Assembly (NCBI GenBank): GCA_963825255.1
Contig: CAWGSF010000009.1
Span: forward strand, 1,054,001 to 1,118,000
Source of the DNA: JAIBJN01 sp963825255
Lineage (GTDB): Bacteria > Actinomycetota > Thermoleophilia > Gaiellales > Gaiellaceae
Length of the DNA: 64,000 bases
Direction of reading: 5' to 3'
Position 1 is the first letter of the stretch; the number at the start of each line of letters is the position of its first letter. The notes beneath the pieces were generated by a model, which searched no databases, was not told where the DNA came from, and was given only the letters and a program-made list of their open reading frames with translations. Positions 25,037-33,465 of the stretch are shown piece by piece. Position numbers and translations under genes: made by a program.

Positions 25037-27041
25037 TCAGGCCGCCGAGCGGCTCTCGCCCCGGAGCTGCTCGCGCCAGCCGAGGAGGACTCCGTGCACC
25101 GCGGCCGCACCGATGATCGGGTCGTCGGGCACCGGCAGCCCGACCGGGTGGAGGATGAACGGCCGCGTCTGCGGGCCACCGATGCCGCCGTGGAAGGAGA
25201 TCAGCTCCTCGAAGGCGCAGCCCTCGTCGAGCTCGGGGTCGTAGAAGCTCCCGACCATGATGTCGGCCACGTGCGCGAAGCCGTCCGTGCGGAGGAGATG
25301 CCGAGCCGCGGTCGGAGAGAACGGCGCGAGGGGATCCTCCCCCTCGACGCGGTCGTCGGCGAGGTAGCGGATGCCCTTCGCGCCGAGGACGACGGCGCCG
25401 TCCTCCTGCGAGTGGACGAGCAGCCAGCCGACGTGCGGATGCGTACGCAGCGCGGGGAGGAGGTCGGGATGGCGCTCGTCCAGCTCCTCGAGGGTCGAAC
25501 CGCCGCGGCTCCGCCATCAGGTAGACGAGCCCGAGGTTGCCCGACCCGAGGACGACGGCTTCACGGTCCGAGACGTCGTTCTTGGGTCGCTTCCTCTTGT
25601 CGCTGTGCCCGGTGGCCTCGTTCAGGGCGTGGCCGACCATCGAGTCCTGCTCGTCTCCGCCGGCGATCTCGGTGACCTTCCCGCTCGTGAGCGAGCGCTC
25701 GACGAGGTCGTCGAGCCCGTACCCGTTCCGCTGCTTGAACGTGGCGCCCTGGGTCTGTCCGTGGTCGGAGAGGACGACGATCTCGTAGGGGCGCGGAGCG
25801 AAGCGGCGGGCGCGGTCGATCCGCCCGAACTGGTCGTCGAGCTTGCGCAGCGCCTCGAGCGTGTCCGCGCGCTCGAGGCCGGAGTGGTGCGCGACCTCGT
25901 CGTAGCTCGAGAAGGTCGCGTACATGGCGGGCCGGCCCTTCATCATGTCCGTGAGCACGCCGTAGACGATCAGGTCGCGAACGACGACGCACATCGCGGC
26001 CCGCATGAGCGGGTAGATGCCGCCCCGGTGCCCGCGCGGGCGGACGTCGCGCCGGCGCTGGCGGGCGGAGGCGGTGATCTCGAGGATCACCTCCCAGAAG
26101 AAGAGGACGAGCGCGCGGGTGACGTTGAACCCGTTGGCGAGGAAGGCGCGGTAGCCGGGGTTCGCCTTCTTCTCGGCCTCGAGCTTGCTCACCGTCAGGA
26201 TCAAGTGGTCGGCCTCGCCGGAGAGGAGGTTGCCGCGGCTCGCCCCTCCGTCCCTGAGCAGCCCGATCCCGGTCGCGTGTCGCCGCTCGATCTCGGCGCA
26301 GTCGGGCGGCGCCGAGCACGTCATCAGCGTGCCGGTCTCCTTCTCGACCCAGCGGAAGGCCGAGATGTCCTCGTTCGACCCGAGCAGGATGCCGGCCTGG
26401 CTGGCCCCGGTCTGCGAGGAGAGGTCGGGCTCCCACTCGGCGAGCCGGTGCGTGTCCTCGGCGAGCCAGCGCGCCATGGTCGACGCGTTGCCGTCGCGCA
26501 TGGCGTTCCGGAGGACCGGGAGTGCCAGGCCGTCGATCTCGAGGAAGATGATTCCCGGCTCGGCGGTCTCCACCCGCTCGCCCGATCGGCGTGCGAGGCG
26601 CTGGATCACCCTGATCGTGTACGTGTCGTCGTCGTTCGCGCCGAGCATCACGTCGAGGACGACGCTGACCGCGGCGGCGACGAGCGCCACGAGCAGCGCG
26701 GCCCAGAACGAGTCGAGCTGGATCGCGCCCTCGGTGATCGAGTCGGCGATCAGGAGCATGACGGCGTCGATGATCAGGACGAGGACGAACCCCAGCGCGA
26801 GCGTGAACGGGAGCCGCAGCGCGGCTATCAGGGGCGGCAGGAACGCGTTCAGCAGGGCGACGACGGCGGCCACCAGGAGCGCGCCCCAGAAGCCCTCGAC
26901 GTGGGCTCCCGGAACGATTGCCGCCGCCACCACGAGCGCGAGCGCCGAGATGATCCACGAGAGGACGAGGCGGGCCGGCCGGATGCGAGGGCGCTCCGGG
27001 TGCCAGGAGGGAGCCTCTGCGAAGCCTGCGCGGGGTTCCAC
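25037..27041 (-). CDS. Membrane phosphodiesterase/alkaline phosphatase superfamily protein (one frameshift)
   Basis: About 668 residues. An N-terminal four-helix domain of the phage-holin-4/YvlD type (about 20-140) precedes an alkaline-phosphatase-superfamily domain. That domain shows PGIIFLEIDGLALPVLRNAM (the first metal Asp), SQTGASQAGILLGSNEDI (nucleophile region), and VVLSDHGQTQGATF with the metal Asp and His. After a one-base break near 25500 the frame resumes and ends with ISFHGGIGGPQTRPFIL, where the last metal His lies. Proteins of this kind may hydrolyse a lipid- or polymer-linked phosphate outside the membrane. The next gene upstream encodes a flippase-like protein, only 11 bases away. 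Confidence 0.8.
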
Positions 27042-27052
27042 GGCCTGGGAGC

Positions 27053-28243
27053 CTACTCGGTCTCGCGCTCGGCTTCGTCCGTATCAGAACGGTCAGAGCG
27101 AAGCCGGCCGAGCCCGCTCGTGCTGGATTCCTCGCCCTCCGCCCGCTTCGCCTCGCGCTTGGCCGCTCGCGCCTCCTTCTGCTCCGCCACCTTGCCCTTC
27201 GCGTCGGCGTACGACTGGCCGATGAGCACCTTCCCGCCGCTCCAGCCGAAGACCCACACCACGAGGACGGTGGCGAAGAGGATGTTCCAGGCGGTCGTGA
27301 TCAGCTGCTGCGCCGTCGAGTAGTCGACCGTGGTGCTCTCGGGGACGTTGCAGCACGTGCTGAGGGCGAGCGCGTTCGTCGCCTGGGTGATCCCGACCGC
27401 CCCCGGCGTGACCGAGACGACGTTCGCGAGCGAGCCGGAGCCGGTCACCCACATGACCGACTCGAAGGTCACCGGGATTGCGAAGGCGGCGAGGAAGATC
27501 GCGATGACGAGCAGCTTGCAGAGCCAGGAGAGAAACGAGGGCAGGAAGACGCGCGAGAAGTACCTCTTCGGCTGCGAGAGGATGACGCCGCCCTTCTTCG
27601 CCTGCTCCCAGAGCTTCTTCACCTGTCGCCAGAAGATCCTGCCGAGCAGGACGATGAGGAAGACTGCCCCGACGAGGATGAGGATCGTCGTGAGGGGATA
27701 GCTCGTCAGGTTGCCGAGGTTCTCGTCGAACGAGCCCGGGACCGAGAGGAAGAGGTAGAGGTAGACGAAGGTGCCTGCGATCGTGAAGAAGATCTTCTGG
27801 ACGAGGTAGGCGGCGAAGGCGCCGGGGAACTTGCACGACGGGATGATCGCCACGAAGAGGAAGAGCGTCACGAACGTGCCGATGTTCGCCGGCAGGAAGT
27901 TGTTCATGGCCACGCCGACCGCGTACGCGGTCACGATCGGGGCGAGCGTGACCTCGCCCGGGTAGGCGGCGCCGAGGATGCCGTAGTACGAGACGCCCGC
28001 GAGGACGGTCTGCCCCGTCTGGGCGAGGAGCGCGGCGACGATGTAGCCGGGCGGGACCTCCTTGATCTGCTTCCAGAGGTCCTGGAGCCAGCCGATGACG
28101 TCCACGCCGGCGAGATTGAGTAGGACGATGAGCACCGCGACGACGGCCAGCCACACCCCGACCTTGAGGAGCCGTCTCCGTCGCGACGGGTCCTTGAACG
28201 GGAGCACGCGGGAGGGCTTCTCCGCGGCAGCCTGCGCGGTCAT
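27053..28243 (-). CDS. UPF0104/flippase-like integral membrane protein
   Basis: A 396-residue member of the YbhN/lysylphosphatidylglycerol-synthase transmembrane family, with about eight helices. Seen: the family feature NNFLPANIGTFVTLFLF (about residues 115-131) and the later GSLANVVSVTPGAVGITQATN, where the conserved PGG/PGxxG pattern falls. A soluble, highly charged tail (KREAKRAEGEESSTSG) ends the protein. It resembles the protein at 16-17 kb but is clearly distinct. Together with the phosphodiesterase 11 bases downstream and the AI-2E permease upstream it forms an envelope-related minus-strand group. Confidence 0.82.
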   Translation of the reverse strand: MTAQAAAEKPSRVLPFKDPSRRRRLLKVGVWLAVVAVLIVLLNLAGVDVIGWLQDLWKQIKEVPPGYIVAALLAQTGQTVLAGVSYYGILGAAYPGEVTLAPIVTAYAVGVAMNNFLPANIGTFVTLFLFVAIIPSCKFPGAFAAYLVQKIFFTIAGTFVYLYLFLSVPGSFDENLGNLTSYPLTTILILVGAVFLIVLLGRIFWRQVKKLWEQAKKGGVILSQPKRYFSRVFLPSFLSWLCKLLVIAIFLAAFAIPVTFESVMWVTGSGSLANVVSVTPGAVGITQATNALALSTCCNVPESTTVDYSTAQQLITTAWNILFATVLVVWVFGWSGGKVLIGQSYADAKGKVAEQKEARAAKREAKRAEGEESSTSGLGRLRSDRSDTDEAERETE

Positions 28244-28253
28244 CGAGGCAACC

Positions 28254-29471
28254 CTATCCGGGCGCAGGCTCGGGCTCGGGCCCGGCGACCCCTGCTTCTT
28301 CGTCCGCCTTCTTGGCCGCCGCCGCCTTGGCTCGGGCGAGGTCCCCGGCGATGTGCACGCCGGCCGACGTGAGCGGGGCGGCGAGGACGAGCCCGACCAT
28401 TCCGAAGAGAGCGCCGGCGCTGATCGTGACGATGAGGACGACGAGCGGGTTGAGGCCGAGCGTGGCCCCGTAGGCGATCGGCTGGACGATCTGCTGCAGC
28501 GCTCCGTTCGCCAGGATGACGACCACGAGCATGATGAGCGCGGTGGTCTTGCCGTCCGAGCCGAGCGCGATCACCACCGCGAACGCGCCCGCGAAGAACG
28601 CCCCGATGTACGGGATGTAGGCGCAGAAGAAGGTCACGACCGCGATCGTGCCTGCCAGCGGGACTCCGAGCAGGAGCGCGGCAACGCCGACGACGATCCC
28701 GTTGAAGGCGGCGACGATGGTCACGCCGGCGAAGTAGCGCTGGAACGAGGTGATCACGTCGCCGGTGATGGTCCGCGCGACGGGTCTCGGAATGCCGGAG
28801 TGGTCCTCGACCCAGGAGCGCAGCGACGGGCCGTCCTTGAGCAGGAAGAAGAGGCTGAGCAGGAAGAAGGAGAGCCCGAGCGCGAGTGAGGTCAGGTCGC
28901 CGATGCCCGTGACGAGGCCGTTGACGAGCGTGGAGATGATCTGGGGGATGTCCTCCTTCGCCGTGCTGCTCGCGCTCTCGGCTCCGGACGGGTCGACTCC
29001 GGCGTCCTCGAGCCAGCCCTGGATCTCGTCGGCGGCGCTCGAGCCGTTCGCCGAGATGTCGTCGGCCTGGGAGATGATCCCGCCGACGACGAGCACGCCC
29101 ACGAGGATCGCGATGGCCAGGAGCAGGAGGAGCGCGATCCCCGAAGCTCCCGCCCGCCCGACGCGGTGGCGCGCGAGCCTGCGGACGAGCGGCAGGGCCA
29201 CGCACGCGACCACGAAGGCCGCGATCAGGGGCTGGGTGATCTCAGAGGTCGCGCCGACGAGCCAGATCAGCCCGACGAGCACCAGCAGCACACCGGTGAT
29301 CAGCCACGCCGCCAGCCCCAGGTCGCGGAGCCAGCGCGGGGCGGCGAAGACCGCGGACAGCTGCCCGAGCTGAGCCTCGTCGAGCTGGACGACCTCCGGC
29401 TCCTCGGTGCGATCCTGCTCGTGCGAGGTTCCGCCGCCGCCCTTATCTCGCTGGAATCTCCGCATCTTCAT
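28254..29471 (-). CDS. AI-2E family transporter (PerM-like permease)
   Basis: A 405-residue membrane protein of the AI-2E/PerM family with about eight helices in the 2+loop+5 layout of the family. It has a cytoplasmic start rich in acidic residues, a loop at about 125-170 (SSAADEIQGWLEDAG), and the signature area FFCAYIPYIGAFFAGAFAVVI with the Pro-Tyr-Ile-Gly motif. The conserved NGALQQIVQPIAYGATLGLNP follows near residue 315. Substrates in the family vary (autoinducer-2 export, ion or small-molecule flux). A downstream tail of EPEPEPAPG type ends it. Confidence 0.88.
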   Translation of the reverse strand: MKMRRFQRDKGGGGTSHEQDRTEEPEVVQLDEAQLGQLSAVFAAPRWLRDLGLAAWLITGVLLVLVGLIWLVGATSEITQPLIAAFVVACVALPLVRRLARHRVGRAGASGIALLLLLAIAILVGVLVVGGIISQADDISANGSSAADEIQGWLEDAGVDPSGAESASSTAKEDIPQIISTLVNGLVTGIGDLTSLALGLSFFLLSLFFLLKDGPSLRSWVEDHSGIPRPVARTITGDVITSFQRYFAGVTIVAAFNGIVVGVAALLLGVPLAGTIAVVTFFCAYIPYIGAFFAGAFAVVIALGSDGKTTALIMLVVVILANGALQQIVQPIAYGATLGLNPLVVLIVTISAGALFGMVGLVLAAPLTSAGVHIAGDLARAKAAAAKKADEEAGVAGPEPEPAPG

Positions 29472-29710
29472 GCGCCCACTCCTCGGTGGCGTGAGCGCTG
29501 ACCCTAACTCGGGCTCCGGACAGTCAGCCCCCGGCGCTCAGGAGCTGGTCCGCTCCTCCGGGCGGCGCCTAGCCGAAGGGATCGTTCCCGTGACGCTCGT
29601 GCCCTCGCCCGGTCCTCATGCCTACGATCGGGCCCGACCGCGTCGACTCGGCGGCGTCAAGGCTCGGACTCGCGCTCGGCAGATGTCGACGAGGCTCTGG
29701 AGCGGCGAAG

Positions 29711-30046
29711 CTAGGGACCGGTGTCCGGAAGCGGGACGACGACCAGCGTCAAGCCGTCGAGGGCCTCGATACTGACCTTCTCACCGACCTCCGCGCCATC
29801 CTCGCAGACAGCCTGCCAGAGCTCACCGTGGACCCGCACCTGGCCCCGCGGGCGGCACGGTGAGACGACCTCCGCCGTCGCGCCGATCATCGCCTCCGCC
29901 CCCGTGCGCGCACGCCACTTCCGCGCCAGGCGCCGGCCCCAGACGACCTCGCCGATCTCGGCGACTACGCCGACGACGAGGACGAGGATGCTCCACGGCA
30001 TCGGCACGAGGAAGAAGGCGAGGAGGAGCGCGATGAGGAGGATCAT
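29711..30046 (-). CDS. NfeD-like membrane protein
   Basis: A 111-residue protein with two N-terminal helices (ILLIALLLAFFLVPMPWSIL and a second one to about residue 40) and a C-terminal OB-like beta domain (about 55-108) with GATAEVVSPCRPRGQVRVHGE, the typical NfeD sequence. NfeD proteins work next to stomatin-like proteins in membrane quality control, but no stomatin gene is nearby. Divergent from the SHOCT gene at 30144. Confidence 0.8.
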   Translation of the reverse strand: MILLIALLLAFFLVPMPWSILVLVVGVVAEIGEVVWGRRLARKWRARTGAEAMIGATAEVVSPCRPRGQVRVHGELWQAVCEDGAEVGEKVSIEALDGLTLVVVPLPDTGP

Positions 30047-30098
30047 CGGTCAGTGAGAGTAACCGGCGGCTCGAATCACATGCGGAGACGCATCCTCG

Positions 30099-30104
30099 TA
30101 GAAT
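30099..30104 (+). promoter_or_regulatory. Possible -10 element for the SHOCT-DUF6325 operon
   Basis: TAGAAT, 40 bases upstream of the SHOCT gene ATG and in the only divergent gap of this region, followed by a good ribosome-binding site (AAAGGAG). A -35 is not obvious, so an alternative sigma factor is possible. Confidence 0.35.
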
Positions 30105-30143
30105 CGCTTTCGCCCGGAGAGAAACGCGGAAAGGAGCACGAGG

Positions 30144-30413
30144 ATGTTTCGACGTCGACCACTCGCGCGTGCGGCCGTCGTTGGCGGGACCGTATACGCC
30201 GCCAACAAGTACGGACAGAACAAGGCGAGAGCCGACATGGCGGAAGAGGACCAGGCGGCCCAGGCAGCGCCGCCCCCCGCTCCCGCGGAGCCGGCCGCCG
30301 GGAGCGAGGACATGGTCCAGCAGCTCCAGAACCTGAAGCAGCTTCTCGACGAGGGCGTTCTCACGCAGGCCGAGTTCGACCTCCAGAAGCAGAAGATCCT
30401 CGCGGGCTCGTGA
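30144..30413 (+). CDS. SHOCT-domain protein
   Basis: An 89-residue protein. An N-terminal basic and weakly hydrophobic segment (RRRPLARAAVVGGTVYAANKYG, described in two halves: RRRPLARAAV and VGGTVYAANKYG) precedes an Ala/Pro-rich linker. The C-terminal SHOCT domain reads QQLQNLKQLLDEGVLTQAEF, the short helical motif with the LLDEGVLTxEEFxxxKxxLL pattern, near residues 59-86. SHOCT domains sit at the ends of membrane or secreted proteins and are thought to aid oligomerisation. It starts the gene run that carries two DUF6325 paralogues. Confidence 0.8.
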   Translation: MFRRRPLARAAVVGGTVYAANKYGQNKARADMAEEDQAAQAAPPPAPAEPAAGSEDMVQQLQNLKQLLDEGVLTQAEFDLQKQKILAGS

Positions 30414-30430
30414 GCGGAGAGGAGAGAGAC

Positions 30431-30931
30431 ATGCCGTTTGGACCAGTCCAGATGCTCGTCGTCGGCTTCGACGAGCCGAGCTTCACCGGCAAGATCGCGG
30501 CGGAGCTCCAGCGGCTGCGCGAGCAGGACCTCATTCGCCTGATCGACCTGCTGGTCGTCAACAAGGACGACGACGGCAACGTCACGGCGATTCAGACGAG
30601 CGACCTCTCCCAGGACGAGGCGATGGAGTTCGGCGCGATTGCCGGCGCTCTCATCGGCTTCGGTGTGGAAGGGGAAGAGGGGATCGAAGCCGGCGCCGTG
30701 GCCGGCGCGGAGGCGCTCGCGGACGGCCACGCGATCGGCGACGACGAGGTCTGGTACGTCGAGGAGGCGATCCCGAACGGTTCCGCCGCGGCCGTCGTGC
30801 TGATCGAGCACCGCTGGGCTATCCCGCTCAGGGACTCGATCGTCGAGGCCGGCGGGGTCGCGCTCGCCGACGAGTGGATCCACCCGAAGGACCTCATCGC
30901 CGTCGGGCTGGAGGCCGCGGAGGCGACGTAA
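30431..30931 (+). CDS. DUF6325 family protein, paralogue 1
   Basis: A 166-residue protein starting MPFGPVQMLVVGFDEPSF. The layout is a beta-alpha-beta N-terminal half (LVVGFDEPSFTGKIAAELQRL, described here in part), then a glycine- and alanine-rich hydrophobic segment (GAIAGALIGFGVEGEEGIEA), then a second alpha-beta half with AAAVVLIEHRWAIPLRD. The glycine-zipper segment may sit on or in the membrane. It is preceded by a strong ribosome-binding site (GGAGAGAGAC). It resembles the next gene along its length. Function unknown. Confidence 0.78.
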   Translation: MPFGPVQMLVVGFDEPSFTGKIAAELQRLREQDLIRLIDLLVVNKDDDGNVTAIQTSDLSQDEAMEFGAIAGALIGFGVEGEEGIEAGAVAGAEALADGHAIGDDEVWYVEEAIPNGSAAAVVLIEHRWAIPLRDSIVEAGGVALADEWIHPKDLIAVGLEAAEAT

Positions 30932-30948
30932 TCGAGAAGGGAGCCAGC

Positions 30949-31497
30949 ATGGCAATTGGACCCGTTCAGCTCATCGTCCTGGGCTTCAAGCACCCGGACT
31001 TTCGCGGCGAGATCATCGACGAGCTCGAGAAGCTGCGCGAGAGCGACACGGTGCGGGTGATCGACGCCCTCGCCGTGTACAAGGACGCGGAGGGAGAGAT
31101 CGAGGTCGCGCACCTCAGCAACCTCACCGCCGACGAGGCGATCGAGTTCGGCTCGAAGGTAGGGGCGCTCATCGGCCTCGGCATCGAGGGCGAGGAGGGT
31201 ATGGAGGAGGGCGCCATCGCCGGCGCCGAGGCGGCCGCCGACGGCATCAACGTGTTCTCGGAGGAGGAGGCCTGGGACGTGCTCGAGGACATCCCGAACG
31301 ACTCGGCCGCCGCCCTCCTCCTGATCGAGCACCACTGGGCCGTTCCGCTGCGCGACGCGATCGCGCGTGCAGGCGGTTTCCGCCTCAGCGATGCGTTCAT
31401 CAGCCCGCTCGACCTGATCGCGGTCGGGCTGGTCACGGCCGAGGAAGCGCAGGAGCTCCACGAGTTGGAGACCGCGGCTGCCGAAGCGGCCAAGTAG
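30949..31497 (+). CDS. DUF6325 family protein, paralogue 2
   Basis: A 182-residue paralogue of the gene before it, starting MAIGPVQLIVLGFKHPDF, with the same order of elements: VRVIDALAVYKDAEGEIEV, the glycine-rich GSKVGALIGLGIEGEEGMEE, and AAALLLIEHHWAVPLRDAI. It has an additional acidic C-terminal tail (ELHELETAAAEAAK). Tandem duplication is evident. The first half of the DUF1269-arylsulfatase fusion 2 kb downstream shares this domain plan. Confidence 0.78.
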   Translation: MAIGPVQLIVLGFKHPDFRGEIIDELEKLRESDTVRVIDALAVYKDAEGEIEVAHLSNLTADEAIEFGSKVGALIGLGIEGEEGMEEGAIAGAEAAADGINVFSEEEAWDVLEDIPNDSAAALLLIEHHWAVPLRDAIARAGGFRLSDAFISPLDLIAVGLVTAEEAQELHELETAAAEAAK

Positions 31498-31529
31498 CGA
31501 CCACCACGATGGCAAACGGAGGTACGGAG

Positions 31530-31592
31530 ATGATGGGATCCCGCAGGGTCGCTCGGCGCACGAGCCGCCGGGTCGCACGCCGCCGCGTCTGA
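31530..31592 (+). CDS. Very small basic protein, 20 residues
   Basis: MMGSRRVARRTSRRVARRRV, starting at the double ATG (31530) behind ACGGAGGTACGGAG, a convincing ribosome-binding site. An ATG 21 bases upstream gives a 27-residue version. More than half of the residues are Arg, with a repeated RRVARR/RRTSRR pattern. It could bind nucleic acid or be an anchor peptide. Too short for family assignment; listed because position and ribosome-binding site fit and the next hairpin follows it. Confidence 0.4.
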   Translation: MMGSRRVARRTSRRVARRRV

Positions 31593-31619
31593 GCGGCGAC
31601 AGCACAGAGCCAAGCGCCG

Positions 31620-31647
31620 GGGCGGCACGGTTCGACAGGTGCCGCCC
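31620..31647 (+). terminator. GC-rich hairpin after the DUF6325 genes
   Basis: GGGCGGCAC and GTGCCGCCC pair perfectly (9 bp) around a 10-base loop. No T-tract follows. It lies between the small basic gene and the exporter gene, so it may end or slow transcription of the first unit. Confidence 0.5.
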
Positions 31648-31680
31648 AGAGGACGCGTGGACCGCTCCCATGGGTGACGG

Positions 31681-33276
31681 ATGAGCAGCAGCCAGGCTTC
31701 TGCAGGTGCGGGCGGAGCGGCGGGGGCCTCGACCGCTCCGAACAGAGCGGGGCTCGTCCTCGTCTCGCTGATCCTGGTCGCGGCGGTCGCGAACCTGAAC
31801 CTGTCGGTCGCGAACGTCGCGCTCCCGGACATCGGCGAGTCGTTCGACTCGTCGCAGACCACGCTGAACCTGATCGCGGTCGGGTACTCGCTGGGTCTCG
31901 CCGCCTCGGTGCTCTGGCTCGGGGCGCTCGGCGACCGGTACGGGCGGAAGCTCATGATCGTGCTGGGGATGAGCCTGTCGGTACCGGCCTCGCTCCTCGC
32001 CGGCTTCGCCCCGTCGGACACGGTGCTGTTCGTCGCCCGCATCGTGGGGGGGATCTCCGCCGGGATGGCCTACCCGACGACGCTCGCGCTGATCACGGCG
32101 CTGTGGTCGGGGCCTGGGCGGACGAAGGCGATCGCGCTCTGGTCGGCGCTCGGCGGTGGGATCGCACTCCTCGGGCCGTTGATCTCCGGGGCGCTCCTCG
32201 AGCACTTCGACTGGGGGTCGGTCTTTTTCGTCACGCTGCCGCTCGTCGCGATCGCGCTGCCGATGGCGATCATCTTCGTGCCCGGGCACGTCAGCGAGAC
32301 GAGCGATCCCGTCGACAACGTGGGCGGGATTCTGTCGGCCGTCCTCGTCGGCACGCTCATCCTCTCGATCAACTTCATGCCGGTGCCGAACGAGCAAGCG
32401 CTTGCCCTAGGCCTGCTAGCCGTGGCGCTCGCCGCGTTGGTTGCGTTCTTCGTCCGCGAGCGCCGGGCAAGGAACCCGCTCTACGACCTCCACGTTGCCG
32501 CGCGCCCGACCTTCTGGGTGGCGGCGTGCGCCGGGATCATCGTGTTCGGCTCGCTCATGGGCGCGGCCTTCATCAGCCAGCAGTACCTGCAGAACGTGCT
32601 CGGCTATTCGACGATCGAGGCGGGCGCCTCGATCCTGCCGGCAGGCGTGTTCATGGTTCTCGTCGCCCCGCGCTCGGCGAAGCTCGTCGGGTCGCACGGG
32701 TCGCGCGCGACGTTGCTCCTCGGGCAGTCGATCCTCTTCCTCGCGTTCCTCGGGATGTTCGTGCTCTGGAAGGAGGACACGCCGTACTGGGAGATCGCCA
32801 TCCCCTACATGCTCGTGGGGATCGGGGTCGGCCTGGCGGGCACGCCGTCCTCGAACTCGCTCACGGGCTCCGTGCCGGTGAAGCGCGTCGGGATGGCGTC
32901 CGGGACTGCCGACCTTCAGCGCGACCTCGGCGGCGCGCTGATGACGTCGCTCTTCGGCGCCCTCCTCGCGGCCGGCTACGCGTCCGCGATGGGCACGGCG
33001 ATCGACGAGTCCGGAAGGAACGTCTCCGAGAGCACCCAGAGCCAGCTCCAGCTCTCCTACGCGAGCGCCGAGAACCTCGCCGCGCAGAACCCGAAGTACG
33101 CAAGCCAGATCACCGCCGCGGCGCAGCAGTCGTTCCTCGACGGCGACCAGTGGGCCTATCTGGCGGCCATGGGCGCCGTGGTGATCGGCATGGCGCTCGT
33201 CTTCCGCTTCTTCCCGCGCAAGGACGACGAGCTTGCGCTCCGGGCCGGGTACCACGCCAACGACGCCCGCGGCTGA
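31681..33276 (+). CDS. MFS drug exporter, DHA2 (14-helix) type
   Basis: A 531-residue permease with 14 predicted hydrophobic segments, the DHA2/EmrB-QacA layout. Seen: NLNLSVANVALPDIGESF in helix 1 (motif D-type), the loop LGALGDRYGRKLMIVLGM (motif A), a motif C-like GPLISGALLEHFDWGSVFFV, and the C-terminal AGTPSSNSLTGSVPVKRVG. Multidrug or metabolite export driven by protons is the family role; the substrate is not evident. The ATG at 31681 has no clear Shine-Dalgarno. Confidence 0.88.
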   Translation: MSSSQASAGAGGAAGASTAPNRAGLVLVSLILVAAVANLNLSVANVALPDIGESFDSSQTTLNLIAVGYSLGLAASVLWLGALGDRYGRKLMIVLGMSLSVPASLLAGFAPSDTVLFVARIVGGISAGMAYPTTLALITALWSGPGRTKAIALWSALGGGIALLGPLISGALLEHFDWGSVFFVTLPLVAIALPMAIIFVPGHVSETSDPVDNVGGILSAVLVGTLILSINFMPVPNEQALALGLLAVALAALVAFFVRERRARNPLYDLHVAARPTFWVAACAGIIVFGSLMGAAFISQQYLQNVLGYSTIEAGASILPAGVFMVLVAPRSAKLVGSHGSRATLLLGQSILFLAFLGMFVLWKEDTPYWEIAIPYMLVGIGVGLAGTPSSNSLTGSVPVKRVGMASGTADLQRDLGGALMTSLFGALLAAGYASAMGTAIDESGRNVSESTQSQLQLSYASAENLAAQNPKYASQITAAAQQSFLDGDQWAYLAAMGAVVIGMALVFRFFPRKDDELALRAGYHANDARG

Positions 33277-33297
33277 GTCACCCGATGGGAGGAGCCG

Positions 33298-33450
33298 CTG
33301 GCGCGCGAGCCCACCGGCGTGTACAAACACAGCGACGGCCGACCGATGCTCGGCCGCAAGCTGAACGGCAAGTCGCAGCGCGAGCTGCGTGACCTCGGAC
33401 TTCTCGTCGAGGACGCGAGCCCCCGTGAAGTGTCCGGAGGCACGACATGA
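33298..33450 (+). CDS. Small conserved-looking protein of about 50 residues
   Basis: A short open frame with strong GC3 bias lies between the exporter and the sulfatase. It begins LAREPTGVYKHSDGRPMLGR if the CTG at 33298 is used, or at the GTG at 33319, and ends in REVSGGTT. GGGAGGAG lies just upstream of the CTG, which supports translation although spacing is short. Charged and soluble, without membrane segments. The C-terminal LRDLGLLVEDAS looks helical. Function unknown. Confidence 0.5.
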   Translation: MAREPTGVYKHSDGRPMLGRKLNGKSQRELRDLGLLVEDASPREVSGGTT

Positions 33451-33465
33451 AAGGAGTCGAGACCC

